Part shown: positions 1 to 8,663 of the stretch, piece by piece
How the letters are laid out: the number at the start of each line of letters is the position of its first letter
How positions within the stretch are numbered: position 1 is the first letter of the stretch
Assembly (NCBI RefSeq): GCF_001746835.1
Contig: NZ_CP016094.1
Span: 3,053,501 to 3,117,500 of the forward strand
Length of the DNA stretch: 64,000 nt
Origin: Lacunisphaera limnophila
GTDB taxonomy: Bacteria; Verrucomicrobiota; Verrucomicrobiia; Opitutales; Opitutaceae
Direction of reading: 5' to 3'
Notes under the pieces: generated by a model
Told to the model about the DNA's origin: nothing
The model's input: the letters and a program-made list of their open reading frames with translations, nothing else
Database searches by the model: none
Made by a program: the position numbers and the translations under genes

Positions 1-597
1 CTGGCGGCGGCGGGTGGGATCCCGGTGGCGGTGCTGGGGGGGATGCGGTCCGCTGCGGCCGGGGCCTACTGGCTGCGGGCCAACCTGGCGTGGGAACGGC
101 AGGATCCGGTCGAGACCCGGGTCTGGCTGGAGCGGACGGTGGCGGCCGATGAACGCCCCCTGTATTTCTGGCTCAATGCGGCGCGGATGATCGCGCATGA
201 TTTTCCGGCATGGCGCCTGACGGCGGATGCGCCGCTCGCGCTGCGGCAGCGGGTGGAACGGGAGCAGGCGGAGGCGGCGCTGGCCTGGCTGGACACCGGC
301 GTGCGGCGGCGCGGACCCGCGGCCGGGCTTTACCTCGAGATGGCCGACCTCCGGCTGCGGGTGCTGGGGGACCGGGAGGGCGCGGCGCGGTTGTTCCGGC
401 TGGCGGCGGAGCAGCCGGGGGCGCCTTGGCAAGCCGCCCGGCTGCATGCCGAGATGTTGCGGCTGCTCGGGCGACCGGCGGAGGCGCTGGCCTGGCTGCG
501 ACAGATCCTGCCGGGGTTGCCGGCGGACGACCCGGCGGCCCGGCGGGAAGTCGTGGTGCAGCGGATTGCAGAGCTGGAGCGCCTGACGGGCGGGTGA
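1..597 (+). CDS. Hypothetical TPR-like protein, 5' end cut by window
   Basis: The reading frame is open from base 1 to the TGA at 595-597, so the true start lies outside the window. The visible 198 residues are rich in Ala, Arg, Leu and Trp. They form helical pairs such as AYWLRANLAWERQDPVETR and GLYLEMADLRLRVLGDREGA, spaced like degenerate tetratricopeptide repeats. I see no catalytic motif. Codon use matches the neighbours (strong G/C at third positions). A membrane protein and menA follow on the same strand 46 bases downstream, so it may be the first visible gene of that operon. The function is unknown; a protein-interaction scaffold is the most I would infer. Confidence 0.6.
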   Translation: MAAAGGIPVAVLGGMRSAAAGAYWLRANLAWERQDPVETRVWLERTVAADERPLYFWLNAARMIAHDFPAWRLTADAPLALRQRVEREQAEAALAWLDTGVRRRGPAAGLYLEMADLRLRVLGDREGAARLFRLAAEQPGAPWQAARLHAEMLRLLGRPAEALAWLRQILPGLPADDPAARREVVVQRIAELERLTGG

Positions 598-643
598 TGA
601 GCCTTTGACAAGGCCGGGGGATGCACTTGGAGTGGTGCCATTC

Positions 644-1318
644 ATGAACGACGAACTGCTGATCCACTGGCCCTACCTGCTGGGCGCCCTGGCGATGCTG
701 TGGTTTCCCCGGCAATGGCTGCGCAACGGGGCCCGGTTGTTCAAGCGCCGTCGCCGGTCGGAAAGCGCATTGGAAAAGCTGACGGGCCGGGGCGCCCGCG
801 ACCCCGATGACAAGTCGGTCCACCTGGGGAAGGAGTTCACGACCTTTCGCAACTACATCGACCTGTTCCGCGGCCTCGCCGGCGGGTACGGCCTGTCGAC
901 CTTTGCCTTCACCGCCACGGGCCCGGACGCGGCGACGACCCTGCTGCTGATTCAGGGCGGGGTGCTGCTGGTGGCGGGATTCATCCAGGCGGTGCGGTTC
1001 GACGGGGGGCGGCTGAGTTACTTTGCGCCGATCTTCTGGTTCGTCGGCCTCAGCGCCGGGTTCCCCGCCCATTACACGGGGCTCTTTTCGTTCATCCTCG
1101 TGCTGGCGATCAACCCCGCGATCCCGAATCCGCGTCTCTTTCTCACGGCCTATGGGATGATTCTCCTCGGGCTGGGTTTGGTGTTTGGCGCCCCGTCGAT
1201 GCCCAATGCGATGGCGGCGGGCCTGGTGTTGCTGGTGCCGCTGGCGAGTTTGCTGTCCAAGCGCCCGGTGGTGATTTTCTCGCGGAAGCCCCGGGCGACC
1301 GCGGGGGTTTCCGGATGA
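644..1318 (+). CDS. Hypothetical polytopic membrane protein
   Basis: This 224-residue protein has about five to six hydrophobic segments. The first is near residues 6-23 (YLLGALAMLWFP), and others lie around TTLLLIQGGVLLVAGF, YFAPIFWFVGLSAG, LFSFILVLAINP, YGMILLGLGLVFG and AGLVLLVPLASLL. A basic loop (KRRRR) follows the first segment, so a cytoplasmic loop is likely there. I chose the ATG at 644 because the residues before it in the longer frame (from 605) look like untranslated sequence. The TGA overlaps the ATG of menA by ATGA, which indicates translational coupling and one operon. I do not recognise the family. A link to quinone or membrane metabolism is only suggested by menA. Confidence 0.65.
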   Translation: MNDELLIHWPYLLGALAMLWFPRQWLRNGARLFKRRRRSESALEKLTGRGARDPDDKSVHLGKEFTTFRNYIDLFRGLAGGYGLSTFAFTATGPDAATTLLLIQGGVLLVAGFIQAVRFDGGRLSYFAPIFWFVGLSAGFPAHYTGLFSFILVLAINPAIPNPRLFLTAYGMILLGLGLVFGAPSMPNAMAAGLVLLVPLASLLSKRPVVIFSRKPRATAGVSG

Positions 1319-2208
1319 CTGCGACCGCGGGCTGGCGACCCTGGCTGGAAGCCGCGCGGCCGCGGACGTTGCCCGCGGCGGTGATCCCGGTGATGGTCGG
1401 CACGGCGCTGGCGGCGGCGCACGGGGCGGCGGATTATGTCCAGGCTGTGGTCTGCCTGACGTTTGCCGTGCTGGTGCAGATCGGGACGAATTTCGCGAAC
1501 GACTACTTTGACTTCGTGCAAGGGGCCGACACGCCGGCGCGGGTGGGGCCGCGGCGTGCGGTGGCGGCGGGCCTGATCGCGCCGGGGCGGATGCTGGCGG
1601 CGACGGCGGGGGTGCTCGGGGTGGCGTTTGCGGTGGGGCTGGTGCTGGTGATCAAGGGCGGGTGGGTGCTGCTGCCGATCGGCATCCTCAGCATCGTGTG
1701 CGCCGTCGCCTACACCGGCGGGCCGTTTCCACTCGGGTACAACGGGCTGGGGGATGTCTTCGTGTTCATTTTCTTCGGGCTGGTCGCGGTCGGGGCCACG
1801 TTTTACGTGCAGACAGGCGGCGTGACGTCGGATGTCGTGTCCTGCGCGGCCGCCATCGGGCTGCTGGCGGCGAACATCCTGGTCGCGAACAATTATCGGG
1901 ACGTCGAGACCGACACCCGTGCCGGCAAGCGGACGCTGGTGGTGCGCTTCGGGCGCCGGTTTGCCGTCTGGCAGTATGCCGGGTCGCACCTCGTGGCGCT
2001 CTTGTGTCCGGTGGCGTTGCTGGTGACGGGGGGCTACCGCTGGCCGATTTTGCTGCCGCTGCTGCTGACGCCGCAGGCGATGGCGCTGACGCACCGGCTG
2101 GCGCGCTCGAGTGAACCGGCGGAGCAGATCGCGTTGCTCGGGCGGACGGCTCTGTATCTGGCGGCGTTCGGGGTGTTGCTGAGCGTGGGCGTGGTCGCGG
2201 GGAGGTAG
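1315..2208 (+). CDS. menA: 1,4-dihydroxy-2-naphthoate polyprenyltransferase (MenA, UbiA family)
   Basis: This inner-membrane prenyltransferase attaches a polyprenyl chain to 1,4-dihydroxy-2-naphthoate in menaquinone synthesis. The 297-residue length is normal for MenA. The first Asp-rich prenyl-diphosphate motif is NFANDYFDFVQGAD near residue 61, and the second is NYRDVETDTRAGKRT near residue 199; both are typical of UbiA-family enzymes that bind magnesium diphosphate. About eight to nine hydrophobic helices surround them. N-terminal RPRTLPAAVIPVMVG is also typical of MenA. Its ATG overlaps the stop of the preceding membrane protein. No other men genes are visible, so the menaquinone assignment rests on the motif pattern. 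Another UbiA-family substrate is less likely. Confidence 0.88.
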   Translation: MTATAGWRPWLEAARPRTLPAAVIPVMVGTALAAAHGAADYVQAVVCLTFAVLVQIGTNFANDYFDFVQGADTPARVGPRRAVAAGLIAPGRMLAATAGVLGVAFAVGLVLVIKGGWVLLPIGILSIVCAVAYTGGPFPLGYNGLGDVFVFIFFGLVAVGATFYVQTGGVTSDVVSCAAAIGLLAANILVANNYRDVETDTRAGKRTLVVRFGRRFAVWQYAGSHLVALLCPVALLVTGGYRWPILLPLLLTPQAMALTHRLARSSEPAEQIALLGRTALYLAAFGVLLSVGVVAGR

Positions 2209-2262
2209 ACCGCGCGGCGGGCTGCAGCGTGAGGTCCGGCCCTTGGGTCGGGCGACGGGCGC

Positions 2263-2290
2263 AAAAAAGGCGGGGTTCGGCGACCCCGCC
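2263..2290 (-). terminator. Rho-independent terminator of trxA
   Basis: Read on the minus strand, an 8-bp stem (GGCGGGGT with ACCCCGCC, loop of six) is followed by six T residues. It lies 26 bases beyond the trxA stop. Because menA converges from the other side, the hairpin also separates the two convergent transcripts. Confidence 0.8.
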
Positions 2291-2316
2291 CTACAATGGT
2301 CAGATTCAGACTGACG

Positions 2317-2640
2317 TCAGATCTTGCCGGCGAGCTTCGATTTGAGGGAGGTCTTGTCCATCATGCCGACGTACTGGTCGGCGACCTGGCCGCTCTTGAA
2401 GAGGAGCATGGTCGGGATGGCGCGGACGCCGTACTGGGCGGCGAGCTCGCCGTTGTCGTCGACGTTGACCTTGGCGATCTTCAGCTTGCCGTCGAGTTCG
2501 GTGGCGAGCTCGTCGAGGATCGGGGCGATGGCCTTGCAGGGCCCGCACCACGGCGCCCAGAAATCCACGAGAGTGGGCGTCGCGCCAGCGACGGCGGCGG
2601 CGAAATTGGCGGTGTCGAGGTGGGCGATTTTGTCGGACAT
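2317..2640 (-). CDS. trxA: Thioredoxin
   Basis: This is a 107-residue cytosolic thiol-disulfide reductase, normal length for TrxA. The active site WCGPCK is at residues 31-36, preceded by the canonical TLVDFWAP strand. The cis-proline loop is present as RAIPTMLLF near residue 74, and KVNVDDN provides the conserved Asp region. There is no signal peptide, so it acts in the cytoplasm and is reduced by thioredoxin reductase (not in this window). It is transcribed alone: a terminator follows immediately and the next minus-strand gene upstream is 93 bases away. The ATG at 2640 is the only sensible start. Confidence 0.96.
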   Translation of the reverse strand: MSDKIAHLDTANFAAAVAGATPTLVDFWAPWCGPCKAIAPILDELATELDGKLKIAKVNVDDNGELAAQYGVRAIPTMLLFKSGQVADQYVGMMDKTSLKSKLAGKI

Positions 2641-2733
2641 GGGGATGAGTTAAGTTGTTGGGGCGGGAAAGGCAAGCCGGGCGCGGAAGATGATGGGGGA
2701 GGCTGAGGGAAAGAGGTCGGGTCGTGCTACCCC

Positions 2734-2988
2734 TCAGCGCGGGGTGGACTTGTGGATGATCTCGGCGAGTTCCTGGGGCTCGACGGCGTGCAGGTGCTTG
2801 CCGCGGGTTTTCAGGGTCTCGAAAGTCTTGATCACGGTCTCGGTCATCCGGCCGTGGGTTTCCTCGGAGCCGCCGACGATGGTGAACTCCTCGGCCCGGG
2901 TCAGGCGCTTGTGGCCATCCGCATGGTCAAGACCCACGCCCAGGAGGTGGGCGGACTTGGGTTTACGGCGTCGGGGAGCTTTCTTCAT
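2734..2988 (-). CDS. Conserved-looking small hypothetical protein downstream of scpA
   Basis: This basic protein of 84 residues begins MKKAPRRRKPKSAHLLGVGL and contains HKRLTRAEEFTIVGGSEETH and a helix ETVIKTFETLKTRGK. The start at 2988 overlaps the end of scpA by 26 bases, so it is probably translationally coupled to scpA. A longer frame from 3027 is possible, but its extra residues look non-coding. I know of no function. The coupling to a condensin subunit and the Lys/Arg-rich N-terminus are compatible with nucleic-acid binding, but that is an inference. ScpB, the usual partner, is not in this position. Confidence 0.6.
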   Translation of the reverse strand: MKKAPRRRKPKSAHLLGVGLDHADGHKRLTRAEEFTIVGGSEETHGRMTETVIKTFETLKTRGKHLHAVEPQELAEIIHKSTPR

Positions 2989-3772
2989 CGGGAGCAGGCA
3001 ACGTGTCCGGGACGGCATCCGTTTCAAGCGGGATCTCGGAGGCCTCGACGGCGGTGCAGACGATATCGGTGAAGGCCTCGTCCTGCTGGACGCGCAGCTT
3101 GTTGAGGCGGGTGAGCTCGAGCACGGCCAGGAAGGTGGCGACGAGCCGGCGGAGGGTGATCTTCTCGGCGAAGAGCTGGGAGAAGACGAAGGATTTCTGG
3201 GTCTTGATGCGTTCCAGGAGGTATTCCATCTGGTCGGCGACGGTGACCTGCTCGGCGTGGATCTCGCCGACCACGAGTTTCTCGGCGAGGCGGCGGAGGA
3301 CGAGATTGAAGGTGTTCCAGATCTCGATGCGGTCGCCGTGCTTGAGCGGGCGCTCGGAGGCGGGGGCGAAGGCGGAGGCGGGGCGCGGGAGCATGTTCTG
3401 CGCGTCGAGGGACATCTGCCCGAGGGTGCCGGCGGCCTCCTTGAATTTCTTGTACTGGATCAGCTGATGGACGAGTTCCCAGCGGGGATCGAGGTCATCA
3501 TCGTCGGCGTTGGGGTCGACGGCCTGCTGGTGCTTGGGCAGGAGCATGCGGCTCTTGATCTCCATCAGGGTGGCGGCCATGACGAAGAACTCGCCGGCGA
3601 CCTCGATCTGGAGCTCCTTCATCGCGTAGATGACGTCCAGGTACTGCTTGGTCACCGTGGTGATCGGGATGTCGTAGATATCGAGTTCGCTCTTCCGGAT
3701 GAGGAAAAGGAGCAGGTCCAGGGGACCCTCAAAGACGGGGAGTTTGATGCGATAATCGGCTTCGGCAACCAC
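2963..3772 (-). CDS. scpA: Segregation and condensation protein A
   Basis: ScpA is the kleisin subunit of the SMC-ScpAB condensin, which organises and segregates the chromosome. The 269-residue product starts RIKLPVFEGPLDLLLFLIRK, the family signature that contacts the SMC neck. It continues with ELDIYDIPITTVTKQYLDVI and a helix AATLMEIKSRMLLPKHQ. The C-terminal winged-helix segment (ITLRRLVATFLAVLELTRLNKL) binds the SMC head. Family members are usually 240-270 residues, so it is complete. It overlaps a small basic gene at its 3' end. scpB and smc are elsewhere. Confidence 0.93.
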   Translation of the reverse strand: MVAEADYRIKLPVFEGPLDLLLFLIRKSELDIYDIPITTVTKQYLDVIYAMKELQIEVAGEFFVMAATLMEIKSRMLLPKHQQAVDPNADDDDLDPRWELVHQLIQYKKFKEAAGTLGQMSLDAQNMLPRPASAFAPASERPLKHGDRIEIWNTFNLVLRRLAEKLVVGEIHAEQVTVADQMEYLLERIKTQKSFVFSQLFAEKITLRRLVATFLAVLELTRLNKLRVQQDEAFTDIVCTAVEASEIPLETDAVPDTLPAPDEESSPTP

Positions 3773-3883
3773 GGGGCGAGTCGAGGGCCCGGCCGGACCC
3801 GGCGCAACCGGAAAAGTGCCGCGGAGGGGACTACGTTACGGTTCCCGACACGGGCACCGGCAGCCGGCTGGCGGCGCTGCCCG

Positions 3884-3907
3884 GAGCGCGAGCAAGCACG
3901 CTGGCCC
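3884..3907. repeat. Imperfect GCGCGAGCAAGC hairpin repeat
   Basis: The core GAGCGCGAGCAAGC is shared with the perfect hairpin at 47002-47017. It sits in the 152-base gap between scpA and the TPR gene. The right arm has diverged (CACGCT), leaving only a short stem. Confidence 0.45.
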
Positions 3908-3924
3908 ACCGGGACCGCGGGCGG

Positions 3925-5283
3925 CTAAGGCGCCTTGGCCGCCAGGCGGCGCAGGTGGAGACGGGCGAGGCCGAGTTCGACGGTCTGGACCTCGTTGGTC
4001 GCGACGCAGAGCTCAAGGTGGCGCGTGGCGGTGGGGAGGTCGCCGGCCAGAAGGGCCATGATGCCGATGAAGTAATGGGCTTCGCAGACCTGATTGTTGC
4101 GCTCGGGGAGGCGCTGCGCCTGGGCTGCGTCCTTGAGGAGGGATTCGGCGTTGATCTTCCCGGCGAGGTAGAGGCCGATACGCTTCTGCCAGCAGTCGGG
4201 CCAGGTGAAGGCGTCGGCGAGGTAGGCGTCGGTGGGTTTGCCCTCGAGCCGGCGGGTCAGCAGGTCGAGGTGGAAGCTGGCGTAGAACCAGACGACGTTG
4301 TTGGCCTTGTCCTCGGCCAGGGTGAGGGCGCGGGCGTAGTCGGCGCGGGCCAGGTCCGGGTTCTCGAGCATGTCGTGCAGCATGGCGCGGTTGAGCACGT
4401 ATTCCGGGACATCGGGGAGGAGGCTGATGCAGCGATCCGCGTCGGCGAGGGCCGCTTCGGTGTGGCCCAACTCGTGGTGGACCCAGCTGCGGGCGCTGTA
4501 GGCGCGGCTGTAGTCGGGGGCGAGAGTGACGGCCTGGTCCAGGGCGGCGAGCGCCTCGGGCATATGGCCGGTGTATTTCAGCGTGTAGCTGTGGAAAACA
4601 TGGGCGGCGGGGAATTTCGGGTCGGTGCGGAGGGCGGCGGCGAAGTCTTCGCCCGCGGCCTCCAGTTCCCCGAGGGCGAGGCGGGCCTGGCCGCGCTTGA
4701 GGTAGACGCGTTCAAGGGAGAAGGGGTGGGCGGCGCGGATCTGGACGCTGAAGTCCTCGATGGCCCCGGGGTAGTCATCCAGCCCGAGCTTGGCCTCGGC
4801 GCGGCCGGAATAGGCCAGGTAGGCGACCGGCATGAGGTCGATGGCGATCGTGAAGTCGCGGAGGGCGCCGTAGAAATCGCCGGTCTCGTTGCGCACGAAG
4901 CCGAGGCCGGTGAAGATGCTGACCAGCTTGGGGTAGCGGCGGAAGGCGTCTTGGAACGCGAGGAGGGCACCGGCGGCGTCGCCGGAGGATTGGAGGTTGA
5001 GGGCGTTTTCCAGGGCGGCGCGCGCCTCGTTGGGGGAGAACTGGAGCGCCATGTCGAGGGCGCGCATGGCCTCGACATACTCCTGCTTGAAATAGTGGCC
5101 CTCGGATTGCTCGAGCAGGCGGTCAGCGAGTTCCTCGTTGGAAAACGGATTGGGGGCGGGAGCCTCGGTGGCGGGCGGCGGGGTGGGTTCCGGCGCGGCT
5201 GCCGGCGGGGCGTCGGTGCCGCGCAACGGGAGCAGGCCCAGGATCAGACTGGCGAGGAGGGCGCGTCCCGGCGTCAGGTGCAT
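3925..5283 (-). CDS. Secreted or periplasmic TPR-repeat protein
   Basis: This 452-residue protein has an N-terminal signal-like segment (LLASLILGLLPLRG), followed by a Pro/Ala-rich linker (about residues 24-45). At least eight helical tetratricopeptide-type repeats follow, for example YLAYSGRAEAKLGLDDYPGA, VYLKRGQARLALGELEAA and AYSARSWVHHELGHTEAALA. These are protein-interaction scaffolds, and no enzymatic domain is visible. The C-terminal third (LYLAGKINAESLLKDA, CEAHYFIGIMALLAGDLPTA) resembles repeats of the NlpI type. It lies upstream of scpA on the same strand, but 152 bases separate them, so a shared promoter is uncertain. A periplasmic location is an inference from the signal-like start. 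Confidence 0.75.
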   Translation of the reverse strand: MHLTPGRALLASLILGLLPLRGTDAPPAAAPEPTPPPATEAPAPNPFSNEELADRLLEQSEGHYFKQEYVEAMRALDMALQFSPNEARAALENALNLQSSGDAAGALLAFQDAFRRYPKLVSIFTGLGFVRNETGDFYGALRDFTIAIDLMPVAYLAYSGRAEAKLGLDDYPGAIEDFSVQIRAAHPFSLERVYLKRGQARLALGELEAAGEDFAAALRTDPKFPAAHVFHSYTLKYTGHMPEALAALDQAVTLAPDYSRAYSARSWVHHELGHTEAALADADRCISLLPDVPEYVLNRAMLHDMLENPDLARADYARALTLAEDKANNVVWFYASFHLDLLTRRLEGKPTDAYLADAFTWPDCWQKRIGLYLAGKINAESLLKDAAQAQRLPERNNQVCEAHYFIGIMALLAGDLPTATRHLELCVATNEVQTVELGLARLHLRRLAAKAP

Positions 5284-5351
5284 GGCCGGGGAGCAGAGGC
5301 GGGGCGGGGGGACAAGTCGAGCCCGGGTTGGTGGGAAGCGGCCGATCCGCT

Positions 5352-5726
5352 TCAGCTCTGGGGCTTCAGCTGGCCGAGGAGGTTCCGGAATTCCGGGTCG
5401 GTCTTGAGGATTTCCAGATCGGGGTCCTGGAGCATCCAGTCGGCGTCATCGTAACCGAGGGAGACGGCCTTGCGGAGGGACTGGAGGGCGGCGGGGCGCT
5501 TTTTGCAGAGGGCGAGGGAGCAGGCCAGGTTGTAGTGGGCCGTGGCGTTGTCGGGCTCGAGGCGGACGAGCTTGCGGTCCATCTTCAGGCCGTCGGCGAT
5601 GCGCCCGACCTTGGTGTAGAGCCCGCCGAGCAGGCCGACGACCTCGGTGTAGGCGGGGCAGCGGCGGTGGACCGCCTCGTAGAACTCGATTTCGAACTGG
5701 GGATCGGGCTTGGGGGACCGGGACAT
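5352..5726 (-). CDS. Small TPR protein
   Basis: This 124-residue cytoplasmic protein begins MSRSPKPDPQFEIEFYEAV; the ATG at 5726 was chosen because upstream residues overlap the fur-like gene. It has two tetratricopeptide units (YTEVVGLLGGLYTKVGRIADG and ATAHYNLACSLALCKKRPAA). It ends in an end-of-group segment, GYDDADWMLQDPDLEILKTDPEFRNLL, a pattern that often closes TPR arrays. It follows the Fur-like regulator by 28 bases on the same strand, so the two are probably co-transcribed. The function is unknown beyond protein interaction. Confidence 0.7.
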   Translation of the reverse strand: MSRSPKPDPQFEIEFYEAVHRRCPAYTEVVGLLGGLYTKVGRIADGLKMDRKLVRLEPDNATAHYNLACSLALCKKRPAALQSLRKAVSLGYDDADWMLQDPDLEILKTDPEFRNLLGQLKPQS

Positions 5727-5754
5727 GATGGGGCGATTGCCGAAAAAGGGCTGG

Positions 5755-6225
5755 TCACTTCTTGGTCCGGTTCGGACAGCGGCCATTGCCGCGGAAGGCG
5801 ATGCACTGGGCGCTGACCTGCAGGCGCTGCGTGATGGGCTTGAGGCCGAGCTTCAGTGAGACGGTGCTGCCGTACCATTCCATGAAGGGCGCGCTGATCT
5901 CGAAGATCTTGTCGCAGTCCACGCACACGACCTGGGCGACCTGGCTGCTGCCACCCTGGGTGGCGGGACGGTAGAATTTCTCACCGGTGCCGATGTCCAC
6001 CTCGCGGAGCACGTGGCTGCCGGTCATGAGGGGGAGGGTGCGGTAGACGGTGGCGCGGGAGACCGAGTCGTCGATGAGCCGGGCCCGGTCGAGCAGTTGC
6101 TCGGCGGTGAAGTGGTCGGCCTGGGCCATGGCGGCGTTGAAGATGGCCAGGCGCTGGTTGGTCACGCGGTGCCCCTGCTCAGTCAGGTAGGCTTGGAATT
6201 TTTCGCGGGCGGATACGTCACTCAC
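5755..6225 (-). CDS. Fur-family transcriptional regulator with altered metal site
   Basis: The product has about 156 residues, typical of Fur proteins. I take the GTG at 6225 as start; the longer frame from 6387 overlaps the priA start and has unlikely content. The winged-helix DNA-binding part is clear ([16 protein letters not shown], then [12 protein letters not shown] and [14 protein letters not shown]). The usual His-rich metal motif before the CxxC is replaced by [11 protein letters not shown], so the HHxH ligands are absent. A second Cys pair appears near the end ([11 protein letters not shown]). A structural zinc may therefore remain while the regulatory metal site is changed. It is divergent from priA and upstream of a small TPR gene. 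The target is unknown. Confidence 0.82.
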   Translation of the reverse strand: MSDVSAREKFQAYLTEQGHRVTNQRLAIFNAAMAQADHFTAEQLLDRARLIDDSVSRATVYRTLPLMTGSHVLREVDIGTGEKFYRPATQGGSSQVAQVVCVDCDKIFEISAPFMEWYGSTVSLKLGLKPITQRLQVSAQCIAFRGNGRCPNRTKK

Positions 6226-6349
6226 TACGGGTATGTCGGCGGGGGGCGCGGGACCTGTCAAAATCAATCTGTGGGCATGGATTGCGGGGAAATAGGGTTG
6301 GGCGGAAAACACATTGCCTCGTCCCGGCGGCCCACGCTCACTGGACCCC

Positions 6350-8581
6350 ATGATCGTGGGTGTCCAGCCGCTGGCGGGTTTTGACAAGCTCCTGCACTAC
6401 AAGGTGCCGGAACACCTGCGGGCGGAAATCCACCGCGGGTCGCTGGTGCGGGTGCCGATCCTCAACCGGCCGCAGGTGGGGCTGGTGCTGGAGGCGGACA
6501 CGATCGCCGACGTGCCGGTGGAGCGGTTGAAGAACATTCTGGAGGTGATGCAGGACTATCCGGCGCTGACCCCCGACCTGCTGGCGTTGGCGAAGTGGAT
6601 GCATGTGTATTATGCTGCGCGGATGGAGTCCGTGCTGGAGGCCATGATCCCGGCCGCGGTGCGGGACGGCACGCGGTTGAAGGAGGAGCGATTTCTCGGT
6701 CTCGCGCGGCCGGCGACGCCCGATGAGCTAGTGGCCTTGAAGAAGAAGGCGCCGCAGCAGGCCCGCGTGGCGGAGTTCCTGGCGCAGCAGTTTCAACTGG
6801 TGAAGAAATCCCTGTTGTTGTCGCGCCTCGGCGTCACGGCCGCCGTGGTCACGGCGCTGGTGAAACGCGGTTTGGTGCGGGAAGAGGTCCGGCACGTGGA
6901 GCGCGTGGCCTACGCGGACAACTGGAGCGGCGGCGAGGTGGTCACGGGGCTGCCGCCGAAGCTCAATCCGGAGCAGACCGCGGTGGTGGACTCGGTGGGC
7001 GAGAGCCTGACGAAAGGCAAATTTGCCGTGCACCTGTTGCACGGGGTGACCGGGTCCGGGAAGACGGAAGTCTACCTGCGCGCCGTCGAGCAGGTGCTGG
7101 CGGCGGGGGGCAGTGCGATCTACCTGGTGCCCGAGGTGGCGCTCACCCCGCAGACCGTGTCGCGCCTGCGTGGGCGGTTTGAGGCGGCCGGGCACCAGAC
7201 GGTGGTGTGGCACAGTCATCTGGGGGAAGGCGAGCGGCTGGACGGCTGGACGGCGCTGGCCTCGGGCAAGGCGCGCGTCGTGGTTGGCGCGCGCTCGGCG
7301 ATCTTTGCACCGGTGCGCGACCTGCGGCTGATCGTCGTGGATGAGGAGCATGAGCCGGCCTACAAGCAGGACGAAACTCCGCGCTATCATGGTCGGGACG
7401 TGGCGGTTTATCGCGCTAAGCTGGCCGGGGCGACCTGCCTGCTGGGCTCAGCCACGCCGTCGCTGGAGTCGTTCGCGAACGTCAAGAGCGGGAAGTACCG
7501 GCTTGATGTGCTGACCAAGCGGGTCGACGACAAAAAGATGCCCGACATCCAGATCGTGGACATGCGCATTGAGGTGATGCGGCAGCGCGGGCTGGTGACC
7601 TTGTCGCGGCTGCTGGTGAACCACATGCAGGCGCGGTTCGAGCGGCGGGAGCAGACGATCCTTTTCATCAACCGGCGCGGCTACTCGTCGAGCATGCAGT
7701 GTCGGAAGTGCGGCCACGTGGAGCAGTGTCCGCATTGCAGCGTGGCGATGACCTATCACCGGGCGGATGAGACGTTGAAGTGCCATTTGTGCGGCCACCA
7801 GCGCGGCTCGCCGGCGGTGTGTCCGAGTTGCGCGGCGCCGGACATTCGGTGGCGCGGCCTCGGCACGCAGCGGGTGGAGGAGGCGGTGCGGCGGGTGTTG
7901 CCGCGGGCGCGGATGGAGCGGATGGACACGGACACGATGTCGAAGAAGCATCGGTTCCGGGAGATCCTCTCGGAGTTCCGCGCGGGCAAGATCGACGTGC
8001 TCATCGGCACGCAGATGATCGGCAAGGGCCTGGATTTCCCGAACGTCACGCTGGTGGGGCTGGTGGACGCGGATTTGTCGATGCATGTGCCAGATTTCCG
8101 GGCGAACGAGCGGACCTTTCAACTGCTGGTGCAGGTGGCGGGCCGGGCGGGGCGGGGCGACCGGTCGGGAGAGGTGGTGGTGCAGACCTTCACGCCCAAG
8201 GCCGACGCGATCCAGTACGCGAAGCGGGCGGATTTTGACGGCTTCGCCGAAGTGGAGCTGGGGGTGCGGAAGCAGTTCCAGTATCCGCCGTACCGGCATT
8301 TGATCCATCATCTCTTCCGCGGGAAGAACCCGGAGAAGATCAAGTTTTACGCCGAGCACTGGGTGAAGCAGGTGGAGAAGGCGCTGGGCAGCGCGGTCGA
8401 GATGCGGGGGCCCACGCCGTCCCCGATCGAGAAAGTGAAGGACGAGTACCGGTACCAGATCTGGTATTTCTGCGCCCGGGCGACGAAGGTCGTGCCGGAG
8501 TTGGTGCGGCTGCAGGCCGAGATGAAATGGCCCGACGATGTCACGCAGATCCTGGATGTGGATGCGATGAGCTTGATGTGA
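6350..8581 (+). CDS. priA: Primosomal replication restart helicase PriA
   Basis: PriA recognises stalled forks and reloads the replisome. The 743-residue product has the N-terminal 3'-end binding domain ([19 protein letters not shown]). Walker A GVTGSGKT is near residue 232 and the Walker B DEEH box near residue 330. Two zinc knuckles lie between residues about 450 and 495 ([13 protein letters not shown] and CHLCG...CPSC). The helicase C-terminal motifs [14 protein letters not shown] and [10 protein letters not shown] are intact. ATG 6350 aligns with the family start. It is divergent from the fur-like gene, and mpl follows 82 bases later on the same strand. Confidence 0.96.
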   Translation: MIVGVQPLAGFDKLLHYKVPEHLRAEIHRGSLVRVPILNRPQVGLVLEADTIADVPVERLKNILEVMQDYPALTPDLLALAKWMHVYYAARMESVLEAMIPAAVRDGTRLKEERFLGLARPATPDELVALKKKAPQQARVAEFLAQQFQLVKKSLLLSRLGVTAAVVTALVKRGLVREEVRHVERVAYADNWSGGEVVTGLPPKLNPEQTAVVDSVGESLTKGKFAVHLLHGVTGSGKTEVYLRAVEQVLAAGGSAIYLVPEVALTPQTVSRLRGRFEAAGHQTVVWHSHLGEGERLDGWTALASGKARVVVGARSAIFAPVRDLRLIVVDEEHEPAYKQDETPRYHGRDVAVYRAKLAGATCLLGSATPSLESFANVKSGKYRLDVLTKRVDDKKMPDIQIVDMRIEVMRQRGLVTLSRLLVNHMQARFERREQTILFINRRGYSSSMQCRKCGHVEQCPHCSVAMTYHRADETLKCHLCGHQRGSPAVCPSCAAPDIRWRGLGTQRVEEAVRRVLPRARMERMDTDTMSKKHRFREILSEFRAGKIDVLIGTQMIGKGLDFPNVTLVGLVDADLSMHVPDFRANERTFQLLVQVAGRAGRGDRSGEVVVQTFTPKADAIQYAKRADFDGFAEVELGVRKQFQYPPYRHLIHHLFRGKNPEKIKFYAEHWVKQVEKALGSAVEMRGPTPSPIEKVKDEYRYQIWYFCARATKVVPELVRLQAEMKWPDDVTQILDVDAMSLM

Positions 8582-8611
8582 CCACGGCGGCAGGCCGGGC
8601 CAGTTTGGGCT

Positions 8612-8646
8612 TTATCTGTGTTCATCCGTGTTCATCTGTGGTTCAG
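8612..8646. repeat. ATCCGTG-family intergenic repeat, copy 1
   Basis: The words ATCTGTG, ATCCGTG and ATCTGTGG follow one another at roughly 11-base steps just before mpl. Only one arm is recognisable. The same word family occurs before truA, comF, folC and the nucleoside-hydrolase-like gene. Confidence 0.65.
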
Positions 8647-8663
8647 TTTTTCCAGCACGAACG

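Noticed and set aside
3955..5454. 499-codon plus-strand open frame opposite the TPR gene
   Set aside because: It is the antisense shadow of the minus-strand TPR protein: Gly/Glu/Val-rich without any domain, while the minus strand has a signal peptide and clear repeats.
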